Below, in pieces: positions 1-7,089 of a stretch of 21,439 bases of DNA (position 1 is its first letter; every line of letters starts with the position of its first letter). Origin of the DNA: JBHJHK01 sp050330975 (lineage in GTDB: Bacteria > Pseudomonadota > Gammaproteobacteria > Competibacterales > Competibacteraceae); assembly GCA_050330975.1 (NCBI GenBank), contig JBHJHK010000029.1:1-21439 (forward strand). Direction: 5' to 3'. The notes under the pieces were generated by a model. The model searched no databases, was not told the DNA's origin, and saw only the letters and a list, made by a program, of their open reading frames with translations. A program made the position numbers and the translations under genes.

Positions 1-420
1 CCGGTGGCGGGCCAGGGCGCCGGCGGCGACCACCAGGGCAGCGACGCCGCCTTTCATATCGCAGCTGCCCCGGCCGTAGAGGCGACCCTCCACCAGCTCA
101 CCCCCCACTGGGTCGTACTGCCAGGCGTTTCTATCCCCCACCAAGTAGGTGTCTAGGTGGCCGTTGAAAATCAACCGTCGGCCTGGGCCTTTGCCCGGCA
201 GCCGCACCACCAAATTATCGATGGGGGCTTCGGCGCTGAGGCGGTCGATGACGGCCGCGGGCCCCAGGCGGGAGGCGAGCTCGTTGGGGAAGTAGTCGAC
301 GATGGCGCGGGTGTCCGAGGGGGGACTTTCGCTGGGGAGGCGCACCAGGGCACGGGTGAGGTCCAATAGGTCGTCGCCCTGGGCGGCGAGGTCCTCCAAC
401 AGAGCTTGGGGGGAAGACAT
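1..420 (-). CDS. M20-family metallopeptidase (ArgE/DapE-like), N-terminal part, cut by window edge
   Basis: The reading frame is open from an ATG at 420 to the left edge, giving the first 140 residues. They match the N-terminal half of the zinc-dependent M20 peptidase/deacylase family (acetylornithine deacetylase, succinyl-diaminopimelate desuccinylase, carboxypeptidase G2). A GHLDTY motif supplies the metal ligand His88 and catalytic-type Asp90. GRGSCDMKGG supplies the bridging Asp121. An AGGAG about 7 bases before the ATG supports the start. Family members are usually 370-450 residues, so most of the catalytic domain and all of the dimerisation domain lie outside. The substrate cannot be told from this part. 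It reads away from the AraC gene, so the roughly 210 bases between them hold two divergent promoter regions. Codon use is strongly G/C-ending, unlike the genes just to its right. Confidence 0.9.
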   Translation of the reverse strand, partial: MSSPQALLEDLAAQGDDLLDLTRALVRLPSESPPSDTRAIVDYFPNELASRLGPAAVIDRLSAEAPIDNLVVRLPGKGPGRRLIFNGHLDTYLVGDRNAWQYDPVGGELVEGRLYGRGSCDMKGGVAALVVAAGALARHR

Positions 421-494
421 AGGCAATCTCCTGGCGATCACCCCGTTAAGGATAGTACCCCCGGGATCTGGATTGACCACACCTCAGTGATACC

Positions 495-629
495 CAATGG
501 TTCGGGCACTTTATTGTGGTCGCAGCATGATTTCATCATAAGCACTTGATTTTAAAACAAAAATCTCCATCGCGGCTCGAAGAAAAAGCGTTATTAATCA
601 ATAAGTTACAAGAAGCTTCCGAACCATTG
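495..629. repeat. Perfect 11-bp inverted repeat bracketing the AraC leader
   Basis: CAATGGTTCGG at 495-505 is matched by its exact reverse complement CCGAACCATTG at 619-629, ending one base before the regulator's ATG at 631. The 113 bases between are AT-rich and contain a smaller palindrome, ATGAT-TTC-ATCAT (528-540). The arms are too far apart for a simple terminator. They fit two operator sites that could be looped for autoregulation, or the ends of a very small MITE-like element. No target-site duplication was recognised. Confidence 0.55.
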
Positions 630-630
630 C

Positions 631-1470
631 ATGAGTGACTCGATCGATGAAATACCCCACGCAAACAGTGGCCCTATGACAACCCAAGACATCTCCCTGT
701 TTGACATCACCCAGGTGACCACGGCAACCTTTACGGATCTATATATAGAGCGGACTTTTTTCTCCTTTATAGTGTCCGGCTCAAAACGGGTGCTCTTTCC
801 AACCGGTGGTGAGTTGGTTGGTGAGGAGAGGGATTTGCTGATCTTTGCCCCCGGCGCCATGGTAACCATGGAAAACCGCCCGATTATAAATCAACAGTAT
901 CGCGCGGTGGGCGTTTCAGTTAGCGATGCACTGATTGAGGCGGTGTTTCCTGAGACACCCGTAACGTCGGGAATCAAGTCCACCCAGATGATCCAACTTA
1001 TCCGGGCCAAGCCATCCGAGCCGGCCAGGCTGCTGCCGCTACTAAGGGAGACATTAAATCGAGCCGATCTTCCAACCTGCATTCGATGGCACCGGTTGAT
1101 GGAGCCGTTAGTTTGGCTTCGGCACGAAGGCTATACCCTCTTGACGAAGACAGCCGATCAGCCCTTGGGCAAGGTTCGCCGCATTTTGCAGACCGATCTT
1201 GGGCGTTCTTGGCGGGCGGCAGAGGTGGCGGCACAGCTTGCCATGAGCGAGGCCACCATGCGGCGGGTATTGGCAAGATCTGGGCAGGGATTTGCCAAAA
1301 TCCTGCTACATACACGACTGGAACGCGGGCTAGAGCGATTGCAGACCACCTATGATCCTATCTCTGAAATCGCATTAGATGTGGGCTTTAAAACGCCGTC
1401 CCATTTTGCCGACGCATTTAAACAGCGCTTTGGTATCAGCCCAAGACAAATTCGCACCACCGAAGACTGA
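631..1470 (+). CDS. AraC-family transcriptional regulator
   Basis: A 279-residue protein with the usual two-part AraC layout. Residues 1 to about 180 are a sensing domain of no recognised ligand. Residues about 193-275 carry the two helix-turn-helix motifs. The first is near 196-216 (AAEVAAQLAMSEATMRRVLA). The second, 244-275, has the hallmark ISEIALDVGFKTPSHFADAF followed by FGISPRQIR. The family binds DNA and usually activates a neighbouring operon or itself in response to a small molecule. The PEBP-type lipoprotein gene starts about 100 bases downstream on the same strand and is the natural target candidate. The ATG at 631 has no good Shine-Dalgarno; an in-frame ATG at 676 is an alternative. 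If 631 is right, the right arm of the inverted repeat sits directly on the ribosome-binding region. Third-position base use is mixed, unlike the high-GC genes elsewhere. Confidence 0.9.
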   Translation: MSDSIDEIPHANSGPMTTQDISLFDITQVTTATFTDLYIERTFFSFIVSGSKRVLFPTGGELVGEERDLLIFAPGAMVTMENRPIINQQYRAVGVSVSDALIEAVFPETPVTSGIKSTQMIQLIRAKPSEPARLLPLLRETLNRADLPTCIRWHRLMEPLVWLRHEGYTLLTKTADQPLGKVRRILQTDLGRSWRAAEVAAQLAMSEATMRRVLARSGQGFAKILLHTRLERGLERLQTTYDPISEIALDVGFKTPSHFADAFKQRFGISPRQIRTTED

Positions 1471-1572
1471 GCGTTTTGCGATAGTCTTTGAGCGGCTATC
1501 GGAAGCCGGGTATGTACTGCATGGATATCATGTCTTCCACGTTCACAACCACTGACGTTGGGAGATTTGATC

Positions 1573-2139
1573 ATGTTGGACACCAAAACCCCCGCCATGG
1601 CCGTGCTGATTGGGATATTACTTGGTACGGCTGGCTGTGCGACCACTAGTGCATCTGCAACCGATGGACCCGAGTCACTGACCTTGACGAGCTCTACCAT
1701 TGGCGAAGGCCGAGTTCTAGACCTTGCCCAGGTATTCCAAGGCTTTGGCTGTGAAGGAGGAAACACTGCGCCCGACCTGTCCTGGTCAGGAGCACCGATT
1801 GGCACCAAAAGCTTTGCGGTTACAGTCTATGATCCAGATGCCCCAACCGGCTCGGGTTGGTGGCATTGGTTTGCGTTTAACATTCCAGCCGATGTAACCG
1901 CATTACCTACAGGCGGTACCCTACCCGAGCAGGCGACCACCTTGGTGAACGATTATGGCACCGTGGGCTTTGGCGGCGCCTGTCCACCTCCGGGTGAAGT
2001 ACATCGCTATCAGTTTACCGTCCATGCCCTGGGCGCTGTCCTTGATATTGACGGGTCAGTCAGCAATGCCCTAGCTGGGTATATGGTGAATGCCAACAGC
2101 TTGGCAAGTGACACGATCACGGCGGTGTATACACGATAG
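1573..2139 (+). CDS. PEBP/YbhB-YbcL family lipoprotein
   Basis: 188 residues. The start at 1573 is chosen because GGGAG lies 8 bases upstream; an in-frame TTG at 1558 would overlap that site. Residues 1-22 form a lipoprotein-type signal (hydrophobic AVLIGILLGTAG, then Cys22, although the -3 position is Thr where Leu is usual). The mature part has the phosphatidylethanolamine-binding-protein fold signatures: TAPDLSWSGAP, the DPDAP motif followed by GWWHWFAFNIP, and GFGGACPPPGEVHRY, which line the anion-binding pocket. Bacterial YbhB/YbcL proteins are of this length, and their physiological role is poorly defined. Membrane anchoring in the periplasm is inferred. An inverted repeat CGATAG-N11-CTATCG lies just upstream (about 1479-1501), after the regulator's stop codon, and could be an operator or a weak terminator. 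Confidence 0.88.
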   Translation: MLDTKTPAMAVLIGILLGTAGCATTSASATDGPESLTLTSSTIGEGRVLDLAQVFQGFGCEGGNTAPDLSWSGAPIGTKSFAVTVYDPDAPTGSGWWHWFAFNIPADVTALPTGGTLPEQATTLVNDYGTVGFGGACPPPGEVHRYQFTVHALGAVLDIDGSVSNALAGYMVNANSLASDTITAVYTR

Positions 2140-2360
2140 ACGAAACAATCCTATCAAAAAATCGGGGCCATACTGTAACACAGGCTTGAATCCGAGCACG
2201 GCTCGGGAACCGAGGCGGCGATGCCTCCCATCAGCTCCAGAAGCGTGAGGTGAACACAGGCGCGTCCGTCTTGCATCGGCTTGGATAGGTGGTAGAGTAG
2301 CTGATACTCATCAAGCACCTCCGTGGGCTTATTCAACACAACACACAGGAGCCAAAGCCG

Positions 2361-2414
2361 ATGCATCATAAAGAACTTAAAGTCTGGCTTTTGGAACAAG
2401 CTTCAGTAAAATGA
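2361..2414 (+). CDS. 17-codon leader ORF coupled to the nucleoside transporter
   Basis: ATG at 2361 is preceded by AGGAG with about 9 bases spacing, the best ribosome-binding site in this stretch. It encodes MHHKELKVWLLEQASVK and stops at TGA 2412-2414. That stop overlaps the transporter start as ATGA, while the transporter itself has no convincing Shine-Dalgarno. This suggests translational coupling: ribosomes load on the short ORF and reinitiate on the transporter. The peptide has no obvious attenuator run of one amino acid. It could also be the remnant of a longer lost gene. The 220 bases before it (2140-2360) hold only short GC-rich hairpins such as CCGAGC-ACG-GCTCGG and no recognised gene. 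Confidence 0.45.
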   Translation: MHHKELKVWLLEQASVK

Positions 2415-3739
2415 GCGAAATGAGCTTCAATGGGTTATATGCTGTGGCGGATCTATGGCCCAATCTGCAAAGCCTATTGGGGCTTTTTGCGCTGTTGGCA
2501 CTCGCTTGGCTTTGGGGGGAGCGGCGCGGTCCCGTTCCCTGGCGTTTGATCATCGCCAGCGTTAGTCTCCAATTTCTACTTGCCCTCGTGCTGTTGCGGT
2601 TGCCGGTGGTCAGCGATCTGTTATTGAGCCTAAGCCAAGTGGTGCTGGTTTTGCAACAGGCGACCCAGGTGGGAACGGCCTTTGTCTTTGGTTACCTCGG
2701 TGGCGGACCTACCCCCTATACCGTCCATCAACCCCAGCATGGCCTAGTGCTAGCGTTTCAAGTGTTGCCGTTGGTGCTAGTCATGAGTGCCCTGTCAGCC
2801 CTTCTCTTTTACTGGCGGATATTGCCACTGATTGTCACCGGATTCTCGTGGATGTTGCAAAGGAGCCTGGGTATCGGTGGTGTGGTGGGCATGGCCGCTG
2901 CCGCCAACGTCTTTGTTGGCATGGTAGAGGCGCCTTTACTAGTGCGTTTTTATTTAAAGCAGCTCAGCCGTACCGAACTACTGGCGATAATGATCGTCGG
3001 CCTATCCACAATTGCTGGAACAATGCTGGTGGTTTACGCCAGCTTTCTCGATGGTGTCATTGCCACACCGATTGTTCATATATTGACGGCTTCGGTCATA
3101 AGCGCCCCCGCTGGACTGGTGGTTGCTGCACTAATGATTCCCGCAGACCAAAGGGAAAGTGTTCGCCTTGATGACTCCCAGTCGTCCGCACCCTCAGCGT
3201 CGACAATGTCGCTCCCCTATCAAAGCGCTATGGACGCTCTTGTTCAGGGCATTAGCCAGGGGGCGCAGCTATTGATTCAGATAGTCAGTGCTCTGTTGGT
3301 GGTGGTGGCGCTGGTTGAGCTTATCAATCTATGCCTTGGTGTCTTACCTCAGATCGGGGAAGCACCACTGACACTCCAGCGTTTGTTGGGATGGGTAATG
3401 GCTCCCTTTACCTGGCTTTTGGGATTATCGGTATCGGAGTTACAAACAGCGGGGTCATTGCTGGGGATAAAGACTGCAGTCAATGAGTTTCTTGCCTTTC
3501 AAGAACTCAAGGCACTCTCTAGTGAAGCATTGAGTGAGCGCTCGCGACTCATTCTAGCCTATGCCCTTTGCGGTTTTACTAACCCAGTGAGTCTGGGCAT
3601 CCTTATCAGCGGTTTGACGGCCATGGTGCCAGAGCGGCACAGCGAAATCGTTGCTTTAGGTTGGCGGGCACTACTCGGTGGAGTATTGGCCACTTCGATG
3701 ACAGGCGCGGTAATAGGGGTTATGACCATCGCTGCCTAA
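2411..3739 (+). CDS. Concentrative nucleoside transporter (CNT/NupC family)
   Basis: 442 residues with about ten hydrophobic segments, the usual size of bacterial CNT proteins (400-430) that import nucleosides with H+ or Na+. Two conserved motifs are present. GMVEAP at 170-175 corresponds to the family G-x-x-E-x-P in the half-helix that contacts the nucleobase. GIKTAVNEFLAF at 352-363 corresponds to K-x-x-x-N-E (Lys354, Asn358, Glu359), which contacts ribose and the coupling ion. The C-terminal CGFTNPVSLGI is also typical. A hydrophilic loop at about 248-272 is rich in Ser and Asp. The start at 2411 overlaps the leader ORF stop; a second ATG at 2420 is possible. No nucleoside-catabolic genes are adjacent, so it appears to stand alone. 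Codon use is of the mixed, lower-GC type. Confidence 0.93.
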   Translation: MSEMSFNGLYAVADLWPNLQSLLGLFALLALAWLWGERRGPVPWRLIIASVSLQFLLALVLLRLPVVSDLLLSLSQVVLVLQQATQVGTAFVFGYLGGGPTPYTVHQPQHGLVLAFQVLPLVLVMSALSALLFYWRILPLIVTGFSWMLQRSLGIGGVVGMAAAANVFVGMVEAPLLVRFYLKQLSRTELLAIMIVGLSTIAGTMLVVYASFLDGVIATPIVHILTASVISAPAGLVVAALMIPADQRESVRLDDSQSSAPSASTMSLPYQSAMDALVQGISQGAQLLIQIVSALLVVVALVELINLCLGVLPQIGEAPLTLQRLLGWVMAPFTWLLGLSVSELQTAGSLLGIKTAVNEFLAFQELKALSSEALSERSRLILAYALCGFTNPVSLGILISGLTAMVPERHSEIVALGWRALLGGVLATSMTGAVIGVMTIAA

Positions 3740-3812
3740 CAATACAGTTGCCAGTCCTACAAACCAGTTGACTAAGAGCCGATTATGCCATGGGAAATCC
3801 CCAATTGCGGCG

Positions 3813-4160
3813 TTAGACCCCATGTGCTCGCTGAGAGTCTCCAGGGGCTTGGAGACGATCATTCATACCGTAATCTCGAATCACTTGGGCAACCCGGAGG
3901 CGGTAGTCAAGGAAAATGCGCTCCCGACCCGCCTGCTGGCTGGACCGGTGCAGCTCAAAATTTCGCCACTGTTCGACGGCTGCCTCATCGCGCCAGAAGG
4001 ACAAAGAGAGAATTTTCCCGGGATGGGTGAGACTTTCGAACCGCTCGATGGACAGAAAGCCGTCGACAGCGTCCAGGTGCAGTCGCAGAGCCGCCGCGAC
4101 GTTAAGGTAATCCTGCTTTTGGTCCCCATGGGGTAGTACTTCAAAGATCACGGCGATCAT
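3813..4160 (-). CDS. Antibiotic-biosynthesis-monooxygenase (ABM) domain protein
   Basis: A 115-residue protein beginning MIAVIFEVLPH, the first strand of the ferredoxin-like ABM fold. It continues with LDAVDGFLSIERFESL, LSLSFWRDEAAVEQWRN and the C-terminal YRLRVAQVIRDYGM that recurs in small ABM-domain proteins. Members are dimeric cofactor-free quinol monooxygenases, haem-degrading enzymes or simply stress-linked proteins; the substrate cannot be read from sequence. GGAGAG lies about 6 bases before the ATG at 4160. It follows the truncated NIPSNAP fragment by 32 bases on the same strand, so the two may have formed an operon of small dimeric alpha/beta-barrel proteins before truncation. It converges with the transporter gene; no clear terminator is visible in the 70 bases between them. 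Confidence 0.85.
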   Translation of the reverse strand: MIAVIFEVLPHGDQKQDYLNVAAALRLHLDAVDGFLSIERFESLTHPGKILSLSFWRDEAAVEQWRNFELHRSSQQAGRERIFLDYRLRVAQVIRDYGMNDRLQAPGDSQRAHGV

Positions 4161-4192
4161 AAAGTCTCTCCAACTACCGACGGCGCAATGCC

Positions 4193-4378
4193 CTATTCTT
4201 GTCTGACCACGTCTACAAAGTTACGTTCCTCTTTGAGAATGAACCTCAATCTCCGGGCCATGGCAAAGTTCGCTCGGCCCTCCTCGCCCGCTTTTAGCCG
4301 CGCACGGTAGGCCTCGTATGCCGCTAGACCGTCAAAGGCAATAGGCCCTAATGCAATATCGTTATGAGAATCCAACAC
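4193..4378 (-). pseudogene. NIPSNAP-family protein, N-terminally truncated
   Basis: The frame encodes about 61 residues resembling the C-terminal 60 of bacterial NIPSNAP proteins: NDIALGPIAFDGLAAYEAYR, then ANFAMARRLRFILKEERNF. Complete members are about 105 residues, so the first beta-strand and helix (roughly 40 residues) are missing. A TGA stop lies directly before the only possible start, a GTG at 4376-4378. The other two frames upstream (4379-4500) do not continue the family sequence, so this is a rearrangement or deletion breakpoint, not a simple frameshift. No ribosome-binding site is visible. I treat it as a broken gene. Confidence 0.7.
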
Positions 4379-5033
4379 TCAAGCTGTAGCACCAAGATTG
4401 CTGCGGAACGGATGAACTCATCTAGGGAAATTCCACTATTGCTGGGCTGGGCTCAAATTGAAATACTTACTGAGAGCTCATCCGAAAACCTCGACTTGCT
4501 GAAACGCCATGCTATTTTGCTGGACGGCACTGGGAATGACGACGCGAGCACAGCCCTGGTACGGCGGTACCCCTAGCCTCTTGGTGGATGCCCGTGGCGA
4601 AACGCGGCAGGCCATCGGCGGGACCGTTGCCCTGGAGTAACAGACGCCATTAGCACCCCTTAGAACCAGATGATCCAGTCTTCGATGAGAACTTCCCATC
4701 GCCAATATGGAAAGATGCTTATTGTAGTTCCTGGACTTTGCCGCTATGGTCTTAAATTTAGCTGGCTGTAAACTGTAATTAATGAGCACATCAAATCATA
4801 GGCCGTTAAAAATCGACTAGAAACAAGACCGAGAACACTATTGCCACAAATCAGCGATTGCCTTTCTGGAGGAGCAAGGCGAATCCCTTCAAATATCAAA
4901 AAAAACGAGGGTCTGTTGTCGCTACACTTGGTCTTGAGTAGATCTTCAATAAGTGACTGACCCAGAATCAATCATCAATTTTTCCTAATATAAAAACAGA
5001 GACGGCAAAACACAGAGACGGATATTTCAATAA
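4379..5033. other. AT-rich non-coding stretch with possible gene relics
   Basis: No convincing gene was found in these 655 bases. A more GC-rich block at about 4505-4640 contains a 43-codon rightward frame (4509-4640) ending in PSLLVDARGETRQAIGGTVALE. It reads like the C-terminal tail of a longer protein but I do not recognise it, and it has no ribosome-binding site. From about 4690 to 5033 the sequence is markedly AT-rich with A-tracts (for example near 4900), stops in all frames, and a short direct repeat at 4996-5021. It probably marks an old insertion or deletion scar plus the upstream regulatory region of the ligase operon. Confidence 0.5.
4996..5021. repeat. Short tandem direct repeat ACAGAGACGG
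   Basis: ACAGAGACGG occurs at 4996-5005 and again at 5012-5021, a 16-base period with A-rich spacing. It lies about 280 bases before the acyl-CoA ligase start, in AT-rich DNA. It could be a pair of regulator half-sites or chance; no matching regulator is known from the window. Confidence 0.35.
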
Positions 5034-5297
5034 ATCTCAAGAGAAAAATTCAAAGCTGGGGCAGATGCTCCACTGGGGTGGCCAACACCAAGACCGACAC
5101 CCGTCACCCCTCTAGCTCTGACTCAGGGCGTCGCCAGCGCAGCCTGTGCCCATTATCGCCCGGCGAATCGCGCCCTCGACGCAGCCCAGCGCCCCATGGC
5201 CGGACGGAAACTCACGCTCCGCAGACTCCGTTCGATCGTCGTCATCCAGGAAATGATCGAGGTCCGCCGCGGGGCACGGACCCAACCGGAGAGCTGA
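5034..5297 (+). pseudogene. Unrecognised coding-like 3' fragment abutting the ligase gene
   Basis: The frame is open from 5034 to a TGA at 5295-5297, one base before the ligase ATG at 5299. From about 5100 on it shows the same G/C-ending codon style as the operon, and its translation looks protein-like (ANRALDAAQRPMAGRKLTLR, then VVIQEMIEVRRGARTQPES). The only ATG is at 5196, leaving 33 residues. I do not recognise the family. Its position suggests the last part of a former first gene of the operon whose 5' part was lost at the AT-rich junction. A short translated leader is the alternative. Confidence 0.35.
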
Positions 5298-5298
5298 T

Positions 5299-7089
5299 AT
5301 GCCCGCGTCTCCCGAACGACCCCCACGCCTCAGCCACCCCCCCACCAGTCGTACCCCCAACATCGGCGACTACGCCATCACCCACAACCAGTTCAGCTGG
5401 CAGTCCCTAGGGGAGACCCTCGCCGCGCCCCCTGGCGGGATCAACATCGCCTACACCGCCGTCGATCGCCACGTGGCTGCGGGTGACGGGGAACGCACCG
5501 CCATCCGCTGGCTGGGCAAGGGCGGAGAGCAGCGCCAAGTCAGCTACGCCGCACTGTCCAGAGACAGCCAGCGCTTCGCCAACGCCCTGCAATCCCTAGG
5601 GGTCGGTCCGGGGGAGCGGGTGTTCTCGCTGCTGGGGCGGGTCGGCGAGCTATACCCTGTGATCCTCGGTACCTTGCGCGCCCAGGCGATCTACTGCCCG
5701 CTCTTCTCGGCCTTTGGCCCCGAGCCCATCGCCACCCGAATGGGCCGTGGGCGCGCCTCGGTGCTGGTCACCACGGCGCGGCTGTATAACCGCAAGGTGG
5801 CTGCCATCCGCCCCCAGCTGCCCGAGCTAAAGCACGTGCTAGTGGTGGGCGACGACGAGCCCCCTGCCGGGACTCAGTCGCTGTCGGCGCTCCTCGCCGC
5901 CGCTGCCCCCGACCACGAGATCAAAGCCACCGACCCCGAAACCCCGGCCCTACTGCACTTCACCAGCGGTACCACCGGCACCCCCAAGGGGGCACTACAC
6001 GTCCACCAAGCCGTCCTCGCCCACTGGGCTACGGGGCGCTACGCCCTGGATCTGTCGCCGGGGGACATCTACTGGTGCACCGCCGATCCGGGCTGGGTCA
6101 CCGGCGTCTCCTACGGGGTCATCGCACCCCTGTGCTGTGGTGTGACCATGGTCGTGGATGAGGATGAATTCGATGCCCGCCGCTGGTATCAGACCATCGC
6201 CGCCCAGAAGGTCGCGGTCTGGTACACCGCCCCAACCGCCATCCGCATGCTGATGAAGGCGGGGGCGGCGCTGGCGGCCGAGTATGACCTGTCGAGCCTG
6301 CGCTTCATCGCCAGCGTCGGCGAGCCCCTCAACCCCGAGGCGGTGTACTGGGGTGTCGAGGCCTTCGGGCAGCCCATTCACGACAACTGGTGGCAGACCG
6401 AGACCGGGGCGATCATGATCGCCAACTACGCCGGGGTCGACGTCAAGCCGGGCTCCATGGGACAGCCCATGCCCGGTATCGAGGCCGCCATCGTACAGCG
6501 CGGCGACGACGGTCTGAGGGTGGTGTCCGAACCAGGCGTCGAAGGCGAGCTGGCCATCCGCAAGGGATGGCCCTCCATGTTCCGCGCCTACGAAGGCAAC
6601 CCCGAGCGCTATGGCAAGTGCTTTGCCGGCGACTGGTACCTATCGGGCGACCTGGCCCGGCGCGACGACGAGGGTTACTTCTGGTTTCTGGGGCGCAGCG
6701 ATGACGTCATCAAGTCCGCAGGACACCTCATCGGGCCGTTCGAGGTGGAGAGCGCGTTAGTCGAGCATCCGGCCATCGTCGAGGCCGGGGTCATCGGCAA
6801 GCCCGACCCGGTGGCGGGGGCGGTAGTCAAGGCGTTCGTCACCCTGGACAGCACGGCGGCCGAGGAAGGCGTGGCGGTGCGCGAGCTCATGGCGTTCTGC
6901 CGCAAGCGCCTCGGACCCGCCGTCGCCCCGCGGGAGATCGAGATTGTCGCCGACCTGCCCAAAACCCGCAGCGGAAAGATCATGCGCCGGCTGCTGCTGG
7001 CCCGCGAACTGGGCCTGCCCGAAGGCGACACCTCTACCCTGGAGCCGAGCCCATCCACCCCATCTACGCGCCAGGAGCCGACCCCATGA
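5299..7089 (+). CDS. acsA: Acetyl-CoA-synthetase-like acyl-CoA ligase (AcsA type)
   Basis: 596 residues of the ANL superfamily: ATP-dependent adenylation of a short carboxylate followed by thioester formation. Visible motifs in order are the ATP loop FTSGTTGTPKG (221-231), DNWWQTETG (362-370) and YLSGDLARRDDEGYFWFLGR with the hinge aspartate region. SAGHLIGPFEVESAL follows, and then PKTRSGKIMRR with the adenylation/acetylation-site Lys560. Trp365 of the WWQTETG motif is the residue that closes the acyl pocket in acetyl-CoA synthetases, so acetate or propionate is the likely substrate. Length fits the AcsA branch (about 570) more than the 650-residue Acs branch. GGAGAG lies 5 bases before the ATG. 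Its stop overlaps the next gene as ATGA, tying it to the E1/E2/ACP genes. An unusual possibility is that it loads the encoded ACP; that is inference only. Confidence 0.92.
   Translation: MPASPERPPRLSHPPTSRTPNIGDYAITHNQFSWQSLGETLAAPPGGINIAYTAVDRHVAAGDGERTAIRWLGKGGEQRQVSYAALSRDSQRFANALQSLGVGPGERVFSLLGRVGELYPVILGTLRAQAIYCPLFSAFGPEPIATRMGRGRASVLVTTARLYNRKVAAIRPQLPELKHVLVVGDDEPPAGTQSLSALLAAAAPDHEIKATDPETPALLHFTSGTTGTPKGALHVHQAVLAHWATGRYALDLSPGDIYWCTADPGWVTGVSYGVIAPLCCGVTMVVDEDEFDARRWYQTIAAQKVAVWYTAPTAIRMLMKAGAALAAEYDLSSLRFIASVGEPLNPEAVYWGVEAFGQPIHDNWWQTETGAIMIANYAGVDVKPGSMGQPMPGIEAAIVQRGDDGLRVVSEPGVEGELAIRKGWPSMFRAYEGNPERYGKCFAGDWYLSGDLARRDDEGYFWFLGRSDDVIKSAGHLIGPFEVESALVEHPAIVEAGVIGKPDPVAGAVVKAFVTLDSTAAEEGVAVRELMAFCRKRLGPAVAPREIEIVADLPKTRSGKIMRRLLLARELGLPEGDTSTLEPSPSTPSTRQEPTP

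Noticed and set aside
2154..2399. Leftward 81-codon frame before the nucleoside transporter
   Set aside because: No ribosome site or family; it runs through hairpin sequences and the leader ORF region.
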